Of a DNA stretch of 64,000 bases, positions 25,147-33,483 are shown piece after piece. A program made the translations under genes and the position numbers. Source of the stretch: Mycobacterium sp. (GTDB taxonomy: Bacteria > Actinomycetota > Actinomycetes > Mycobacteriales > Mycobacteriaceae); NCBI GenBank assembly GCA_016197405.1, contig JACPVR010000035.1, forward strand, positions 62,001 to 126,000. The letters are read 5' to 3'. How positions within the stretch are numbered: position 1 is the first letter of the stretch; each line of letters begins with the position of its first letter. The notes beneath the pieces are model-generated. The model had not been told where the DNA came from and did no database searches. It saw only the letters and a list, made by a program, of their open reading frames with translations.

Positions 25147-25770
25147 TCATTCGAGCCGTTCGCGGAGGCGTTGAAGTCCGGGTCCGTCCAGTTCTGATAT
25201 CGCGTCACGGCGTCCCGCTGCTGTGACGAGGAGCGACACCGCAGGACCTCGGACTTGTAGTCCTTGTCCAACAACGACGTCGGCGTCGGTGGCACACAAC
25301 TCGAGACCACTGAGCCGGGTCCTTCCCCCGATGCGGCGCTCTCGGGCCAGATAACGCAGAGCTTCGGCGACATGCGTGGTGGAGTAGGCGTGGGTGATCT
25401 GCAGTGGGCGGCGGATGTCTTCGGCGTGAACGACGATCTCGATGAGCCGCGTGATGGTCGGCTGTGGTGGTGACGCGGTGCGATAGGTCGCAGTACGCAA
25501 CGCGTCCAACAACTCTGCGGGTGATTGGGTACGACCGGCGCGGATCTGCTTGTCGACGATGCGAGCCGGACTGAACCCCGTCAGGATCAGCTCCTTGACG
25601 AATCTCGCCCCGGACAGCGTCGCGGTGTCCGCAATGTGCGCCAGTACGTCGCGAACATCCCACCCCGCGCACAGCGATGGTGTCGACCAGGCTGCTGCCG
25701 GCACGTCTGCGAGGTCGTCGGCCAGCGCGGCGCGCTCGGTGTGCACCACGGCCCACACATCAGATCGCAC
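25147..25770 (-). CDS. Mycothiol-dependent maleylpyruvate isomerase-like (DinB/MDMPI) protein
   Basis: A roughly 207-residue DinB-like four-helix protein. The MDMPI N-terminal signature is visible: LADDLADVPAAAWSTPSLCAGWDVRDVLAHIADTA, whose AGWxVxDVLAHI carries a metal-binding His. A second His occurs later in EIVVHAEDIRRPL, typical of the TIGR03083 family. These enzymes use mycothiol for isomerisation or transfer reactions; the substrate is not predictable. I start at GTG 25770 because upstream in-frame codons up to 25926 run into the divergent methyltransferase gene. Its end is 12 nt from the convergent thiC end. Confidence 0.75.
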   Translation of the reverse strand: MRSDVWAVVHTERAALADDLADVPAAAWSTPSLCAGWDVRDVLAHIADTATLSGARFVKELILTGFSPARIVDKQIRAGRTQSPAELLDALRTATYRTASPPQPTITRLIEIVVHAEDIRRPLQITHAYSTTHVAEALRYLARERRIGGRTRLSGLELCATDADVVVGQGLQVRGPAVSLLVTAAGRRDAISELDGPGLQRLRERLE

Positions 25771-25834
25771 GAGTACAGTGTCGTCGGCATCGCACTGGCA
25801 CGGCAAGCTGAACCCAGCCGAGACTTCCGGGACA

Positions 25835-26557
25835 ATGGAACGCGTGCCCGATGCCGTTGGACGACAGCCGCAGTACGACATTTTCGCCGATGAGTTCCTC
25901 GAGCACGCGCGAGACGGCTTGTTCAACGCGCACTATGACCGTCCCGCGTGCCTTTCGCTGCTCGGGGACGTCGAGGGACTCGTGGTCCTGGATGCCGCCT
26001 GCGGCCCGGGGTTGTATGCCGAGGAACTGCACAGACGCGGTGCTACGGTCATCGGTTTCGATCAGAGCTCGCGGATGGTGGAACTGTGCGATCAGCGTGT
26101 TCCCGCCGGAGAGTTCCGCACCCACGACCTCGCCCTGCCGCTGGACTGGCTCGACGACGGTTCCGTTGACCGAGTGCTGTTCGCGCTGGCTGTCGAGTAC
26201 GTCGATGATCGGATTGCGGCGTTGCGTGAACTGCGCCGGGTGCTGCGACCTGACGGGGCTCTGGTGATGTCGCGCCAACATCCGACCGGGGACTGGCTTC
26301 GCCATGGTGGCAACTACTTCCAAGCGCGGGTCCTCGAGGAGACATGGAGCCGGGGCTGGCAGGTGCGCTACTGGCTGTCGCCACTGGAGCAGACCTGTGA
26401 GGAGCTACGCGCCGCAGGTTTCCTGATCGAGCGGCTGCTCGAGCCGCGGCCGACTACGAAGGCCGCGGAGATCGACGCTGACCGGTACGCGCAACTCTGC
26501 AGCGAGCCGGTGGGTTTCATGGCGATCAAGGCGATACCGGATCCACGGTTGTCTTAG
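25835..26557 (+). CDS. Class I SAM-dependent methyltransferase
   Basis: A 240-residue methyltransferase with the Rossmann SAM-binding motif VLDAACGPGLYAEEL (motif I), the acidic ribose-binding residue in VIGFDQSSRMVEL, and motif IV in DRVLFALAVEYVDD. A RELRRVLRPDGALVMSRQHP segment follows. It looks like a small-molecule (ubiE/type 11-like) methyltransferase. ATG 25835 gives a natural N-terminus; GTG 25844 is an alternative. It is divergent from the MDMPI-like gene across about 64 nt. The substrate is unknown. Confidence 0.85.
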   Translation: MERVPDAVGRQPQYDIFADEFLEHARDGLFNAHYDRPACLSLLGDVEGLVVLDAACGPGLYAEELHRRGATVIGFDQSSRMVELCDQRVPAGEFRTHDLALPLDWLDDGSVDRVLFALAVEYVDDRIAALRELRRVLRPDGALVMSRQHPTGDWLRHGGNYFQARVLEETWSRGWQVRYWLSPLEQTCEELRAAGFLIERLLEPRPTTKAAEIDADRYAQLCSEPVGFMAIKAIPDPRLS

Positions 26558-26780
26558 TTGCCTGCCCGTCGTCCGCTGAAGTCGGACTAACTCGGCCGAT
26601 GCCGATCAGATGGTTTGTTATATCTCGGATTCCGGGCAGGTGGCCGACCTTGCGGACGAGTGTGAGCGCGGCTTGATGGACACTCTCCTCAACATGCGAG
26701 AATGCCGCCAGCTCTTCCCCGGTGTGGAAGTGACCGCCGGGGAAGCGGGCGGAACGCTGTGGCTCCCCGCATTCCAATAG
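26558..26780. other. Intergenic stretch, no supported gene
   Basis: These 223 nt lie between the methyltransferase and the cupin gene. An 83-codon frame on the minus strand (26526-26777) reads FPGGHFHTGEELAAF but then overlaps the 3' end of the methyltransferase and has no recognisable domain or ribosome-binding site. It may be a decayed gene end; I do not call it a gene. Confidence 0.4.
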
Positions 26781-27197
26781 TCAGTCCTCCGTGGCGGCAG
26801 TGATGGCGCGGTATTCATCGTCGGTGACTTGGTGACCCCAGTATGCGTCGCACCGGTCGTCGTCGGCTTCCTGAATCGCTGTGTGGGTCATGAAGGTGGT
26901 CGGTGCGGCACCGTGCCAGTGCCATTCGCCAGGCCGGGTGACGATGCTATCGCCCGCTCGGATACGTTGCACGGGTTCACCTTTGACCTGTACGCGACCT
27001 TCGCCTTCTGTGACGTGCAGAATCTGACCGAAGGGATGCTGATGCCAGGCTGAGCGTGCCCCGGGGGTGAAGTGGACGCTGAAGGCGCGCAATCGGGAGG
27101 GCTCCTCGGCGACGGCTAATTCGTCGACGAACACCATTTCGGTGAAGTGGTCTGCGGGGGCTTGGCGGCTCTCCGGGCGGCTGCGGATGACTATCAC
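26781..27197 (-). CDS. Cupin-domain protein
   Basis: A 138-residue single-domain cupin. Motif 1 is GARSAWHQHPFGQILHVTEGEG, with metal-binding His residues and Glu; motif 2 is PGEWHWHGAAP. This is the pattern of the small (R)-mandelonitrile-lyase/quercetinase-like cupins, often described as carbonyl- or stress-related enzymes. The start is GTG 27197, with GGAG five nt upstream on the minus strand. It lies downstream of a MerR gene and has a MerR-type promoter with a 19-bp spacer (27237-27267), so it is almost certainly the regulated target. Confidence 0.85.
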   Translation of the reverse strand: MIVIRSRPESRQAPADHFTEMVFVDELAVAEEPSRLRAFSVHFTPGARSAWHQHPFGQILHVTEGEGRVQVKGEPVQRIRAGDSIVTRPGEWHWHGAAPTTFMTHTAIQEADDDRCDAYWGHQVTDDEYRAITAATED

Positions 27198-27236
27198 GGG
27201 GACTCCACTCTGTCGGGGGCTATCTCGGATGAGCCC

Positions 27237-27267
27237 ACGCTAGGAGCTGGAGTTCACTCCAGGTCAA
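27237..27267 (-). promoter_or_regulatory. MerR-type promoter of the cupin gene
   Basis: On the minus strand, TTGACC (27267-27262) and TAGCGT (27242-27237) are separated by exactly 19 bp, longer than the optimal 17 bp and typical of MerR-activated promoters. The spacer contains the dyad CTGGAGT-GA-ACTCCAG (27262-27247). It overlaps the stop codon of the MerR gene and leaves about 40 nt to the cupin start. Confidence 0.82.
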
Positions 27268-27661
27268 CTTCGGGTTGGCCAGGGGGCCGTCCGGTCTGCG
27301 CCAGATCTCGGTACTTGGCGATCTTGACGTCGATCAGAGCAGCACAGTCAGACAGTCGTACCTGCTGTTGAGTGATGTTGTGTTGGTGGCGATGCAGAAC
27401 CGCTAGCACCCCGTCGACTCCGGCCGCGCCCGCGCGGCGGTACCGGACGTACTCCTGTAGGTCGGCGATTGGCATACCGGTTTCACGCATCGTGCGTAAG
27501 AACACCAGCCAACGCACGTCATCGCTGGTGAATACGCGTCGGCCGACGCTGTCGCGTCGCCCACCTTCGATCAGGCCCAAGGACTCGTAGTACCGGATGG
27601 CGTCGACGCTGATTCCGGACTGCCGCGCTGCCGCGCCGATGTGGACATCCATGCGATTCAC
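27254..27661 (-). CDS. MerR-family transcriptional regulator
   Basis: A 135-residue regulator with the MerR winged helix: IGAAARQSGISVDAIRYYESLGLIEGGRRDSVGRRVFTSDDVRWLVFL. A coiled-coil dimerisation helix (GVDGVLAVLHRHQHNITQQQVRLSD) and a short C-terminus without a metal-binding Cys cluster follow, so it is a stress-type (SoxR/TipA-like or aldehyde-sensing) rather than metal-sensing member. It starts at GTG 27661 or ATG 27652. Its last codon lies inside the dyad that it probably binds to activate the downstream cupin gene. Confidence 0.88.
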   Translation of the reverse strand: MNRMDVHIGAAARQSGISVDAIRYYESLGLIEGGRRDSVGRRVFTSDDVRWLVFLRTMRETGMPIADLQEYVRYRRAGAAGVDGVLAVLHRHQHNITQQQVRLSDCAALIDVKIAKYRDLAQTGRPPGQPEVDLE

Positions 27662-27839
27662 CGTAGAACCAATGCGGCTTGCCGCAGGAGCTGTATTCGA
27701 GCGTGACGGTGCCGGCAGAGCGCCGAATGCAGTTCCGCGGCAGTACCCGGCACGATAACGACAGGTGGCGCGCGTGTATCCGAGCGGACCACACCGAGCA
27801 TGTGTCGTGCCAGGCGTGAAACTCGTCTAGTTTTCACCT

Positions 27840-28619
27840 GTGGGACGAGCGCAGGATCGGTGGTCGGACTGGCCGCATGAGCGCGTACTGCAGCAGTCCC
27901 AGCTATGGATATCGCCTTGGCGGCCGCCAGATTCTTCGCGCCTGGTATCAGACGGCTTCGAGTTCTATGTGACCGACGGTGAGGCCACGTTGGTGCGGGG
28001 CCCAGCCGGCGGTCACGGCGGCCGCACCTTTCTGCTCGACGCCATGAAGGTCGCTGAGCGCAACGCCACGTCAATGCTGATCACTGTGTGCCCGGCCTAT
28101 TCCGGCGTCACCTCAGCGATCGGCGAACTCCAGGCTCGGAATGCGGAGTGTGTCGGTGTCGACGACATCTTGGCGATCGACCTGTCGGCCCCGACCACCG
28201 ACGTGGATGTCGAACCTGGCATCGAAGTTGTCGAAGTGTCCACCCGCGCAGAGGTTGCCGAGTTCGAACTCACCACGGCACATGCATGGGGATATCCCGA
28301 GCCGACATCCGATGTGATCGAGGATGCGTGCGCGCGGCTCAGCCCGGGATCGTTTCTGGCATATCGCGGTTGTCGAGCCGCCGGGTCCGCCGGCTTCACA
28401 CTCGTCGGGCAGGTGGCTCGGCTGTGGGGCGGGGCCGTGGTTCCGGAACTGCGTGGCTGCGGCGTCTATCGGGCGTTGGTGGCATCCAGGCTGTCCGCCG
28501 CGTCCGCGCGCGGGGCGACCCTGGCATTGGTGCACGCGGCGACCTCGTCCTCGCCGATCCTGCAGCGGATCGGGTTCCAGAAGTTCGGAGAGCGGCGCAC
28601 GTTTCGGGTGACGCTCTGA
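27840..28619 (+). CDS. GNAT-type N-acetyltransferase
   Basis: A 259-residue protein. The C-terminal third has the GNAT fold signature: RLWGGAVVPELRGCGVYRALVASRLSAASARGA, in which the R/Q-x-x-G-x-G/A-like loop RGCGVY binds acetyl-CoA, followed by ALVHAATSSSPILQRIGFQKFG. The N-terminal half (FYVTDGEATLVRGP, TSMLITVCPAYSG) is divergent and may be a second degenerate GNAT fold. GTG 27840 has no ribosome-binding site, but TAGTTTT sits about 10 nt upstream, so a leaderless transcript is possible. The substrate is unknown. Confidence 0.75.
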   Translation: MGRAQDRWSDWPHERVLQQSQLWISPWRPPDSSRLVSDGFEFYVTDGEATLVRGPAGGHGGRTFLLDAMKVAERNATSMLITVCPAYSGVTSAIGELQARNAECVGVDDILAIDLSAPTTDVDVEPGIEVVEVSTRAEVAEFELTTAHAWGYPEPTSDVIEDACARLSPGSFLAYRGCRAAGSAGFTLVGQVARLWGGAVVPELRGCGVYRALVASRLSAASARGATLALVHAATSSSPILQRIGFQKFGERRTFRVTL

Positions 28620-28639
28620 GACACCAGATTCCCAACCCG

Positions 28640-30427
28640 TCACGAGATCGCGAGCATCTGACGATAAGTCGCATTGGTCTCGATGAATTCGTCATGAGCC
28701 CCCACGGCAAGGGGGCACCCGTGAGCAGTAAGGGCCACCTGTGTGACGTGCGAGGCGAAGTGAAGTCGGTGACTGATGATGAGTGTCGTCATTTCGGCAC
28801 AGCGGTCAAGGATGAGATCGCTGAGGTTGCGATCGGCTGTGGGATCCAACGCGGTGGTGGGCTCGTCGATGACGGCCAGCGACGAATGCGGGATGTGAAG
28901 AAGTAGCCGGGCAACCGCAAGGCGTTGCCACTGCCCTCCGGACAGATCGATGCCACTGTTGAGGCTGGTCGAGAGTTCGGTGTCGAGTCCGTGTGGCGTG
29001 CGTTCGATCTCGTCGAGCAGACCCACGTCGCGAAGCGCGTCGGCGATGGCGGTGTCAGAGACGGCGGCGGTCGCAGGGCTCAGACAACTCCGTACCGACA
29101 TCGGCAGCCGGGCGGGGTCCTGCATAAGAACCGCTGTGCGATGACGAAAATCAAGGATATCGATGCTGCGCAGGTCAACGCCGTCGACGGTAATCGAACC
29201 ACTGGTGGGGTCGTAGAAGCGGCAGAGCAGCTTGGCCAGCGTTGTCTTTCCAGTGCCGTTCTCGCCTACCAGCAGCGTGGTGCTTCCCGCGGGCATCACC
29301 AGATTGACATCCGAGATCGCAGACGGCCCAGAGGGGCTGTAGCTGAACGACACCCGGTTGAATGTGATTGCGGGTGCGGGAGGCGTTGCGGCACATGATC
29401 GAGCGGTATCCCGGAGCGGGTCGAGGACCACGGCGGGCGCGGTGTCCTCAAACTTCCAGAGAGCGGTGAGCTGACGTGCCGCGCCAGTAACCTCTCCCGC
29501 ATTCGCGCACACCACGAAGAGACTTCGACGCAGTTCGGGGATCAGCCCGATGAATAGCGCCAGCGTACCCAGCGAAATATTGCCGGCGATGGCTTGCGCT
29601 ATGACAAACCCGTACGGCACAAGTAGTCCGGTACCACTGAGGATCGCCAAGAGGAGAACCAATACCGTGCCTCGGTTTCTGACCGTACGCCGGGCCGCCA
29701 GGAGAGACCGCATCTGAGACTGCCAGCGAGGTAACAGTTTCGCGTGCATGAGGTGCGCGCGGATATCACCGCCGTAGCGGGGACTGAGCATGGCTGCGCG
29801 TAGTTGTTGAGCGCGGTTGTTGAGGTCGACGTGAGCTGCCTCGACGTCCCAGGCCTTGCGTTCGTAGCGCAGTTGCATCAGGGTCGCCGGGATTGTGGTC
29901 GCCAATACGAGCAGCGGAATCCACCCGCCCAGCGATGCGGCGATGAACAGGGTGGGTCCGGCCAGCAAGATGCCCGTGGCCAGGTTGGACAGCAGCTGCA
30001 CGAGGTACTGGCCGTGCGCGGTGGCATCGGTAGCGAGTGTGAGTAGCTTCTTGATCTCGGGACGGTCAAAGATTCCCAGGTCGTGATGAGAGAGCGTCTT
30101 GGTGACAGTGCGGTTCTCGACTTCGAAACCGATCTGGTCGCGCAGCGTCGAGATCTGAAGCAGCTGAAGTGTTTCAGCCGAATCGGCGATCACATTGACC
30201 AGGAAGTATGCCGTGATAGGGACCCAGATTGCGCTGACCCAAGACAGCGCGCCAGACCGTGCGGTAGCCAACACCGTGATGTTGTCGACCAGATATTTGA
30301 CGATGAACAGGGTGACCAGCGGTGAAGCCGCGAGCAGGACAGATACTGCCCCCAACACCGCCCAATTCTGCCAACGCAGACCAGCCAGCAAGCGGGCCGT
30401 CCGTCGAAGCTCCAAACCAGAACCCAT
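28640..30427 (-). CDS. ABC transporter, fused membrane and ATPase domains
   Basis: A 595-residue half-transporter. Residues 1-330 contain about six membrane helices. The nucleotide-binding domain has Walker A VGENGTGKTTLAKL (around 385-393), signature LSGGQWQRLAVARL (around 492), Walker B LAVIDEPTTALD (around 516) and the H-loop TLIISHRL. Half-size exporters of this type dimerise and export lipids, peptides or drugs. ATG 30427 has GGGGAGG about 9 nt upstream. A methyltransferase gene lies upstream in the same direction (gap about 130 nt) and a GNAT gene converges downstream, an arrangement reminiscent of a small export/resistance cassette (inference). Confidence 0.9.
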   Translation of the reverse strand: MGSGLELRRTARLLAGLRWQNWAVLGAVSVLLAASPLVTLFIVKYLVDNITVLATARSGALSWVSAIWVPITAYFLVNVIADSAETLQLLQISTLRDQIGFEVENRTVTKTLSHHDLGIFDRPEIKKLLTLATDATAHGQYLVQLLSNLATGILLAGPTLFIAASLGGWIPLLVLATTIPATLMQLRYERKAWDVEAAHVDLNNRAQQLRAAMLSPRYGGDIRAHLMHAKLLPRWQSQMRSLLAARRTVRNRGTVLVLLLAILSGTGLLVPYGFVIAQAIAGNISLGTLALFIGLIPELRRSLFVVCANAGEVTGAARQLTALWKFEDTAPAVVLDPLRDTARSCAATPPAPAITFNRVSFSYSPSGPSAISDVNLVMPAGSTTLLVGENGTGKTTLAKLLCRFYDPTSGSITVDGVDLRSIDILDFRHRTAVLMQDPARLPMSVRSCLSPATAAVSDTAIADALRDVGLLDEIERTPHGLDTELSTSLNSGIDLSGGQWQRLAVARLLLHIPHSSLAVIDEPTTALDPTADRNLSDLILDRCAEMTTLIISHRLHFASHVTQVALTAHGCPLAVGAHDEFIETNATYRQMLAIS

Positions 30428-30556
30428 CACGTGACGCCTCCCCGCCTGACCGTCGTCTAGGGTGCCGGTCGCGGGCGCGATGCGCAACGTGATTTCACAT
30501 CAGAGGATCCCGCACGAGATCCAGACTTCGCCGCTCAAGGACAAGGCATCAACCGC

Positions 30557-31237
30557 TCACGTGGTGATCCGCATCGTCGAAGCGCCGCGCAGCCATGTGC
30601 CAGGCGCGGGAAAAGTCTCGGTATGCAGTCCCGCGGCTGACAAGCGTTGTGCGACCGCAGCGGTGAAGTCATCGATGTCGTGCCCATCGCGTGCGCCCAC
30701 GGGGTGAATGAGTACCTCGGACCGCGCGACCCTGGCCATCTCGGTAATCGCCGCGACGTGGAAGTCGGCATCGACGACGTCGGCGTAGGCGAACAGGAAG
30801 TTCGCGCACACGACGGTATCCACGGCGTCGTCGCCCAGCGGGATGCCCGGGAGCGCAGCGGCGAGGTATTTGTCGGGCTGGGCGACGAAGTCCTCGGCGA
30901 ACAGCGCCAGGGAGCGTAGGCCGGCTTGTCGGTAAGCGGCGGGGGAGCCGATGTTGTCCCAGTCGATCAGGTCGGTGTGGGTGCCGAGCCACTGTTCGCA
31001 GTTGGTCAGATTGTGCAGTGAACGTTGACGAACGGCATCGACGCCTGCGCCATACAGCGGGTCGACACTGAGGACGTGACCACCGCGAGCCCGCACCTCG
31101 GCACCGAAAGACGAAGCCCCGGAAGCACAGTCGAGGAAAGATCTCTGGGTTAGTGTCTCGGCGTCGAGTGCGAACATCTGGCTGTAGTCGCTCAATCCGC
31201 GCGCGGTGACGGCGATGTTCGACGACTCGGTGGGCAT
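30557..31237 (-). CDS. SAM-dependent methyltransferase-like protein
   Basis: A 226-residue protein with motif I FLDCASGASSFGAEVRARGGHVLSVDPLYG, in which the glycine-rich loop is degenerate (CASGASSF) but the following acidic VDP is kept. Later it reads DDAVDTVVCANFLFAYADVVD, HVAAITEMARVARSEVLIHPVG and RLSAAGLHTE, matching methyltransferase motifs IV-VI. It starts at ATG 31237; an earlier ATG at 31255 is in frame. The substrate is unknown. It shares direction with the ABC exporter gene. Confidence 0.75.
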   Translation of the reverse strand: MPTESSNIAVTARGLSDYSQMFALDAETLTQRSFLDCASGASSFGAEVRARGGHVLSVDPLYGAGVDAVRQRSLHNLTNCEQWLGTHTDLIDWDNIGSPAAYRQAGLRSLALFAEDFVAQPDKYLAAALPGIPLGDDAVDTVVCANFLFAYADVVDADFHVAAITEMARVARSEVLIHPVGARDGHDIDDFTAAVAQRLSAAGLHTETFPAPGTWLRGASTMRITT

Positions 31238-31315
31238 ACCACCAGGATGGACCATCGAAAGCGGTGGCCGCATCAGCTCGACGCGATGAGGCCGGCGGCG
31301 CGTGTATGTGTTCGA

Positions 31316-31807
31316 CTACATCAGCGATCGCCACCGCGCCTGCTCCAGCTCGAAGGCCAGCTCAAAGCCGGTGTCCGCCTCGGCTCTCCGCAGAAACCCG
31401 AGTCGGCTCAACAGGCGACGCGAGCGCGTATTGGTGACAGTGGTGGACGCCGCGACCCGTCGCAATCGGAGGTCGTCGAACGCGTGGGCAAGGAGGGCCT
31501 CGCCCGCTGCAGTGCCGACACCTTGACCCCACCGCTGGCTGTCCCCGATTGCGATGCCGAACTCTGCCGACTGGTCTGTCAGATTGGCCAAGTCGACGTA
31601 GCCGACGAGTTCGGCAGCCAGTTCCACGCCGAACCGAATCAAATCATTCGATCCGACGTGGCTCGATTGCTGCAGCCAACGTTCAAGGCGTATCGGAGTC
31701 AGGTCGGAGGGCCACCCGTTCGCCCGGCAGAAGTCCTCGTCACGCGACCACGCCGACACTGTCGGAGCGTCGGACAGCTGTAGCGGGCGAAGCCGGATTT
31801 GGAGCAC
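31316..31807 (-). CDS. GNAT-family N-acetyltransferase (RimJ/RimL type)
   Basis: A 163-residue acetyltransferase. Typical features are the N-terminal IRLRPLQLSDAPTVSAW, the beta-4 strand VGYVDLANL, the EFGIAIGDSQRWGQGVGTAAGEALLAHAF acetyl-CoA loop (QGVGT) and NTRSRRLLSRLGF. This is the RimJ/L-like subfamily that modifies ribosomal-protein N-termini, antibiotics or small amines. The start is GTG 31807, with AGGAAG immediately before it, an unusually short spacing. The frame upstream is open but lacks family sequence. Confidence 0.8.
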   Translation of the reverse strand: MLQIRLRPLQLSDAPTVSAWSRDEDFCRANGWPSDLTPIRLERWLQQSSHVGSNDLIRFGVELAAELVGYVDLANLTDQSAEFGIAIGDSQRWGQGVGTAAGEALLAHAFDDLRLRRVAASTTVTNTRSRRLLSRLGFLRRAEADTGFELAFELEQARWRSLM

Positions 31808-31830
31808 CTTCCTAGTATCGGCCCCGCGCC

Positions 31831-32082
31831 CTACGGCACCTCGGTGATCCACGAGCCCACCGTGACAGCCGTCGTCGGAATCGAAGCACCGACCAGCCCG
31901 AGCGCGGGCCGGTCCTGCGGTTGCGGCGCCGGTGCGGGGGTGAACCGCCACTGCGGGGACATCTGCGGAGTAGCTGCCGCACAGGTCGCCGCCCCGCATA
32001 CGGTCACCACCAGAGCGGCCAGTAGGGCCACCACGGTGGCCATGGCTCGCGTCGAACTGCTGAAGAACATCCGCTGGTGCAT
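31831..32082 (-). CDS. Small secreted hypothetical protein
   Basis: An 83-residue protein with a clear signal peptide. A short polar/basic start (MHQRMFFSSSTRAM) leads into a hydrophobic core (ATVVALLAALVVTVCGAATC) and a probable AxA cleavage region near CAAATP. The mature part is Pro/Ala-rich (FTPAPAPQPQDRPALG) and ends VGSWITEVP. I know no family for it. It starts at ATG 32082 (GGAATT upstream) or ATG 32070. It lies 23 nt upstream of the GNAT gene in the same direction. Confidence 0.5.
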   Translation of the reverse strand: MHQRMFFSSSTRAMATVVALLAALVVTVCGAATCAAATPQMSPQWRFTPAPAPQPQDRPALGLVGASIPTTAVTVGSWITEVP

Positions 32083-32157
32083 GAACAAATTCCATCGCGC
32101 AGGTTCTGCTACCGATCCCAAACTTTCGGGCAGGTCGATGCACTAGCGTGGGCAGGG

Positions 32158-33147
32158 ATGAAAGTTCTGATCACCGGCGGTACCGGATTTGTCGGAGCAT
32201 GGACGGCGAAAGCTGTTGAGGCCGAGGGCCATCAGGTGCGTTTCCTGGTGCGCAACCCCGACCGGCTGACCACCAGCGCCGGCCAGATCGGCGTCGATAT
32301 CAGCGACCATGTAGTCGGTGATATCGCCGACCGCGAGACCACCGCCGCTGCCCTGGACGGCTGTGATGCCGTCATCCACTGCGCCGCCATGGTCTCCACC
32401 GATCCGGATCGCGCTGAGGAGATGCTGCGAACAAACCTCGACGGCGCCCGCAACGTGCTGGGTCGGGCTGTTGCGGCGAGGCTGGACCCGATCATCCACG
32501 TCTCGAGTTTCACCGCGCTGTTCCGCCCGGGCCTAGACCTGCTGCACGCCGATCTTCCGGTGGTGGGCGGTTCCGACGGCTATGGCAAGTCGAAGGCGGT
32601 CGTGGAGGCGTACGCGCGCGGTCTGCAGGACGCCGGTGCGCCGGTCGACATCACCTACCCGGGCATGGTGTTGGGACCGCCTGCCGGTGATCAGTTCGGT
32701 GAGGCCGCCGAAGGCGTGGAAGCCGCCGTGAAGATGCGTGGGGTGCCGGGGCGCAGCGCGGCCTGGATCGTCGTCGATGTCCGTGACCTGGCGGCAATGC
32801 ACGCCGCGCTCCTGGAGCCCGGTAAGGGTCCGCGCCGCTACATGGCCGGCGGTAAGCGGCTGCCGGTTGAGCGCATCGCCGCTCTCATCGGGCTGGCCGC
32901 TGATCGGCATCTGTCGGTGTTCCCGGTTCCCGATGTCGCGCTGCGAGCCGTCGGGCAGCTCTTCGATGTCATCGGCGACCAACTGCCGTTCGAGACGCCG
33001 ATCAACTCGGCGGCGATGCAGTACTACACCCAGATGCCGGAATCCGACGACGGTCCCAGCGAACGTGAGCTGGGCGTCACCCAGCGCGACCCGGCGCAGA
33101 CGCTGGCCGACACCGTCGACGGTCTGCGGCAGGTGGGTCGCCTGTAG
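32158..33147 (+). CDS. NAD(P)-dependent epimerase/dehydratase family protein
   Basis: A 329-residue extended SDR. The N-terminus MKVLITGGTGFVGAWTAKA carries the GxxGxxG nucleotide-binding motif. CDAVIHCAAMVSTD follows, and the catalytic Tyr-xxx-Lys is in GSDGYGKSKAVVE. The C-terminal half reads YMAGGKRLPVERIAALIG. Such mycobacterial proteins are annotated as nucleoside-diphosphate-sugar epimerases or dihydroflavonol-reductase-like enzymes. ATG 32158 has GGCAGGG upstream. The gene stands alone on the plus strand, with a converging small membrane protein gene ending 6 nt after its stop. Confidence 0.87.
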   Translation: MKVLITGGTGFVGAWTAKAVEAEGHQVRFLVRNPDRLTTSAGQIGVDISDHVVGDIADRETTAAALDGCDAVIHCAAMVSTDPDRAEEMLRTNLDGARNVLGRAVAARLDPIIHVSSFTALFRPGLDLLHADLPVVGGSDGYGKSKAVVEAYARGLQDAGAPVDITYPGMVLGPPAGDQFGEAAEGVEAAVKMRGVPGRSAAWIVVDVRDLAAMHAALLEPGKGPRRYMAGGKRLPVERIAALIGLAADRHLSVFPVPDVALRAVGQLFDVIGDQLPFETPINSAAMQYYTQMPESDDGPSERELGVTQRDPAQTLADTVDGLRQVGRL

Positions 33148-33153
33148 CGAAAG

Positions 33154-33393
33154 TCAGTCGGCGTCGCGCTCGATCTTGCGTTTGAGTTCGGCCCGGTCGG
33201 CCTTGACGGTTTGACCGGTCAGCGACAGGGCGATCAACACGTCGGCGGTGGTGATGAACAGGCCCCACCAGTACATCCATTTGAGGGTGGGTTCGGGTTG
33301 CGAGACGAAGTAGACGAACAGAAAAATCGGACCGACGATACCGAACACGAATATCATCAGCTGGATGCGGATGTAGATCCAGAACGTCGACAC
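33154..33393 (-). CDS. Small two-helix membrane protein
   Basis: A 79-residue protein with two membrane segments (about 8-30 and 38-60) rich in aromatics (TFWIYIRIQL, LKWMYWWGLF). A charged cytoplasmic tail follows (KADRAELKRKIERDAD) that is probably helical. I know no function; similar small proteins are common in mycobacteria. The ATG is preceded on the minus strand by AGGGAGGGCCGCAGGTGTCG, so the ribosome-binding site is about 13-15 nt away. It converges on the epimerase gene. Confidence 0.72.
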   Translation of the reverse strand: MSTFWIYIRIQLMIFVFGIVGPIFLFVYFVSQPEPTLKWMYWWGLFITTADVLIALSLTGQTVKADRAELKRKIERDAD

Positions 33394-33483
33394 CTGCGGC
33401 CCTCCCTATGACCGGTTGGCCGAGATCTTAACCCGCAGCGGGCGCGGTCCGTCGACCCACCTGATCGCCGGCGCTGCCCGCGG

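Noticed and set aside
26526..26777. 83-codon minus-strand frame with FPGGHFHTGEELAAF
   Set aside because: It overlaps the end of the methyltransferase gene and has no ribosome-binding site or recognisable domain; at most a gene remnant.
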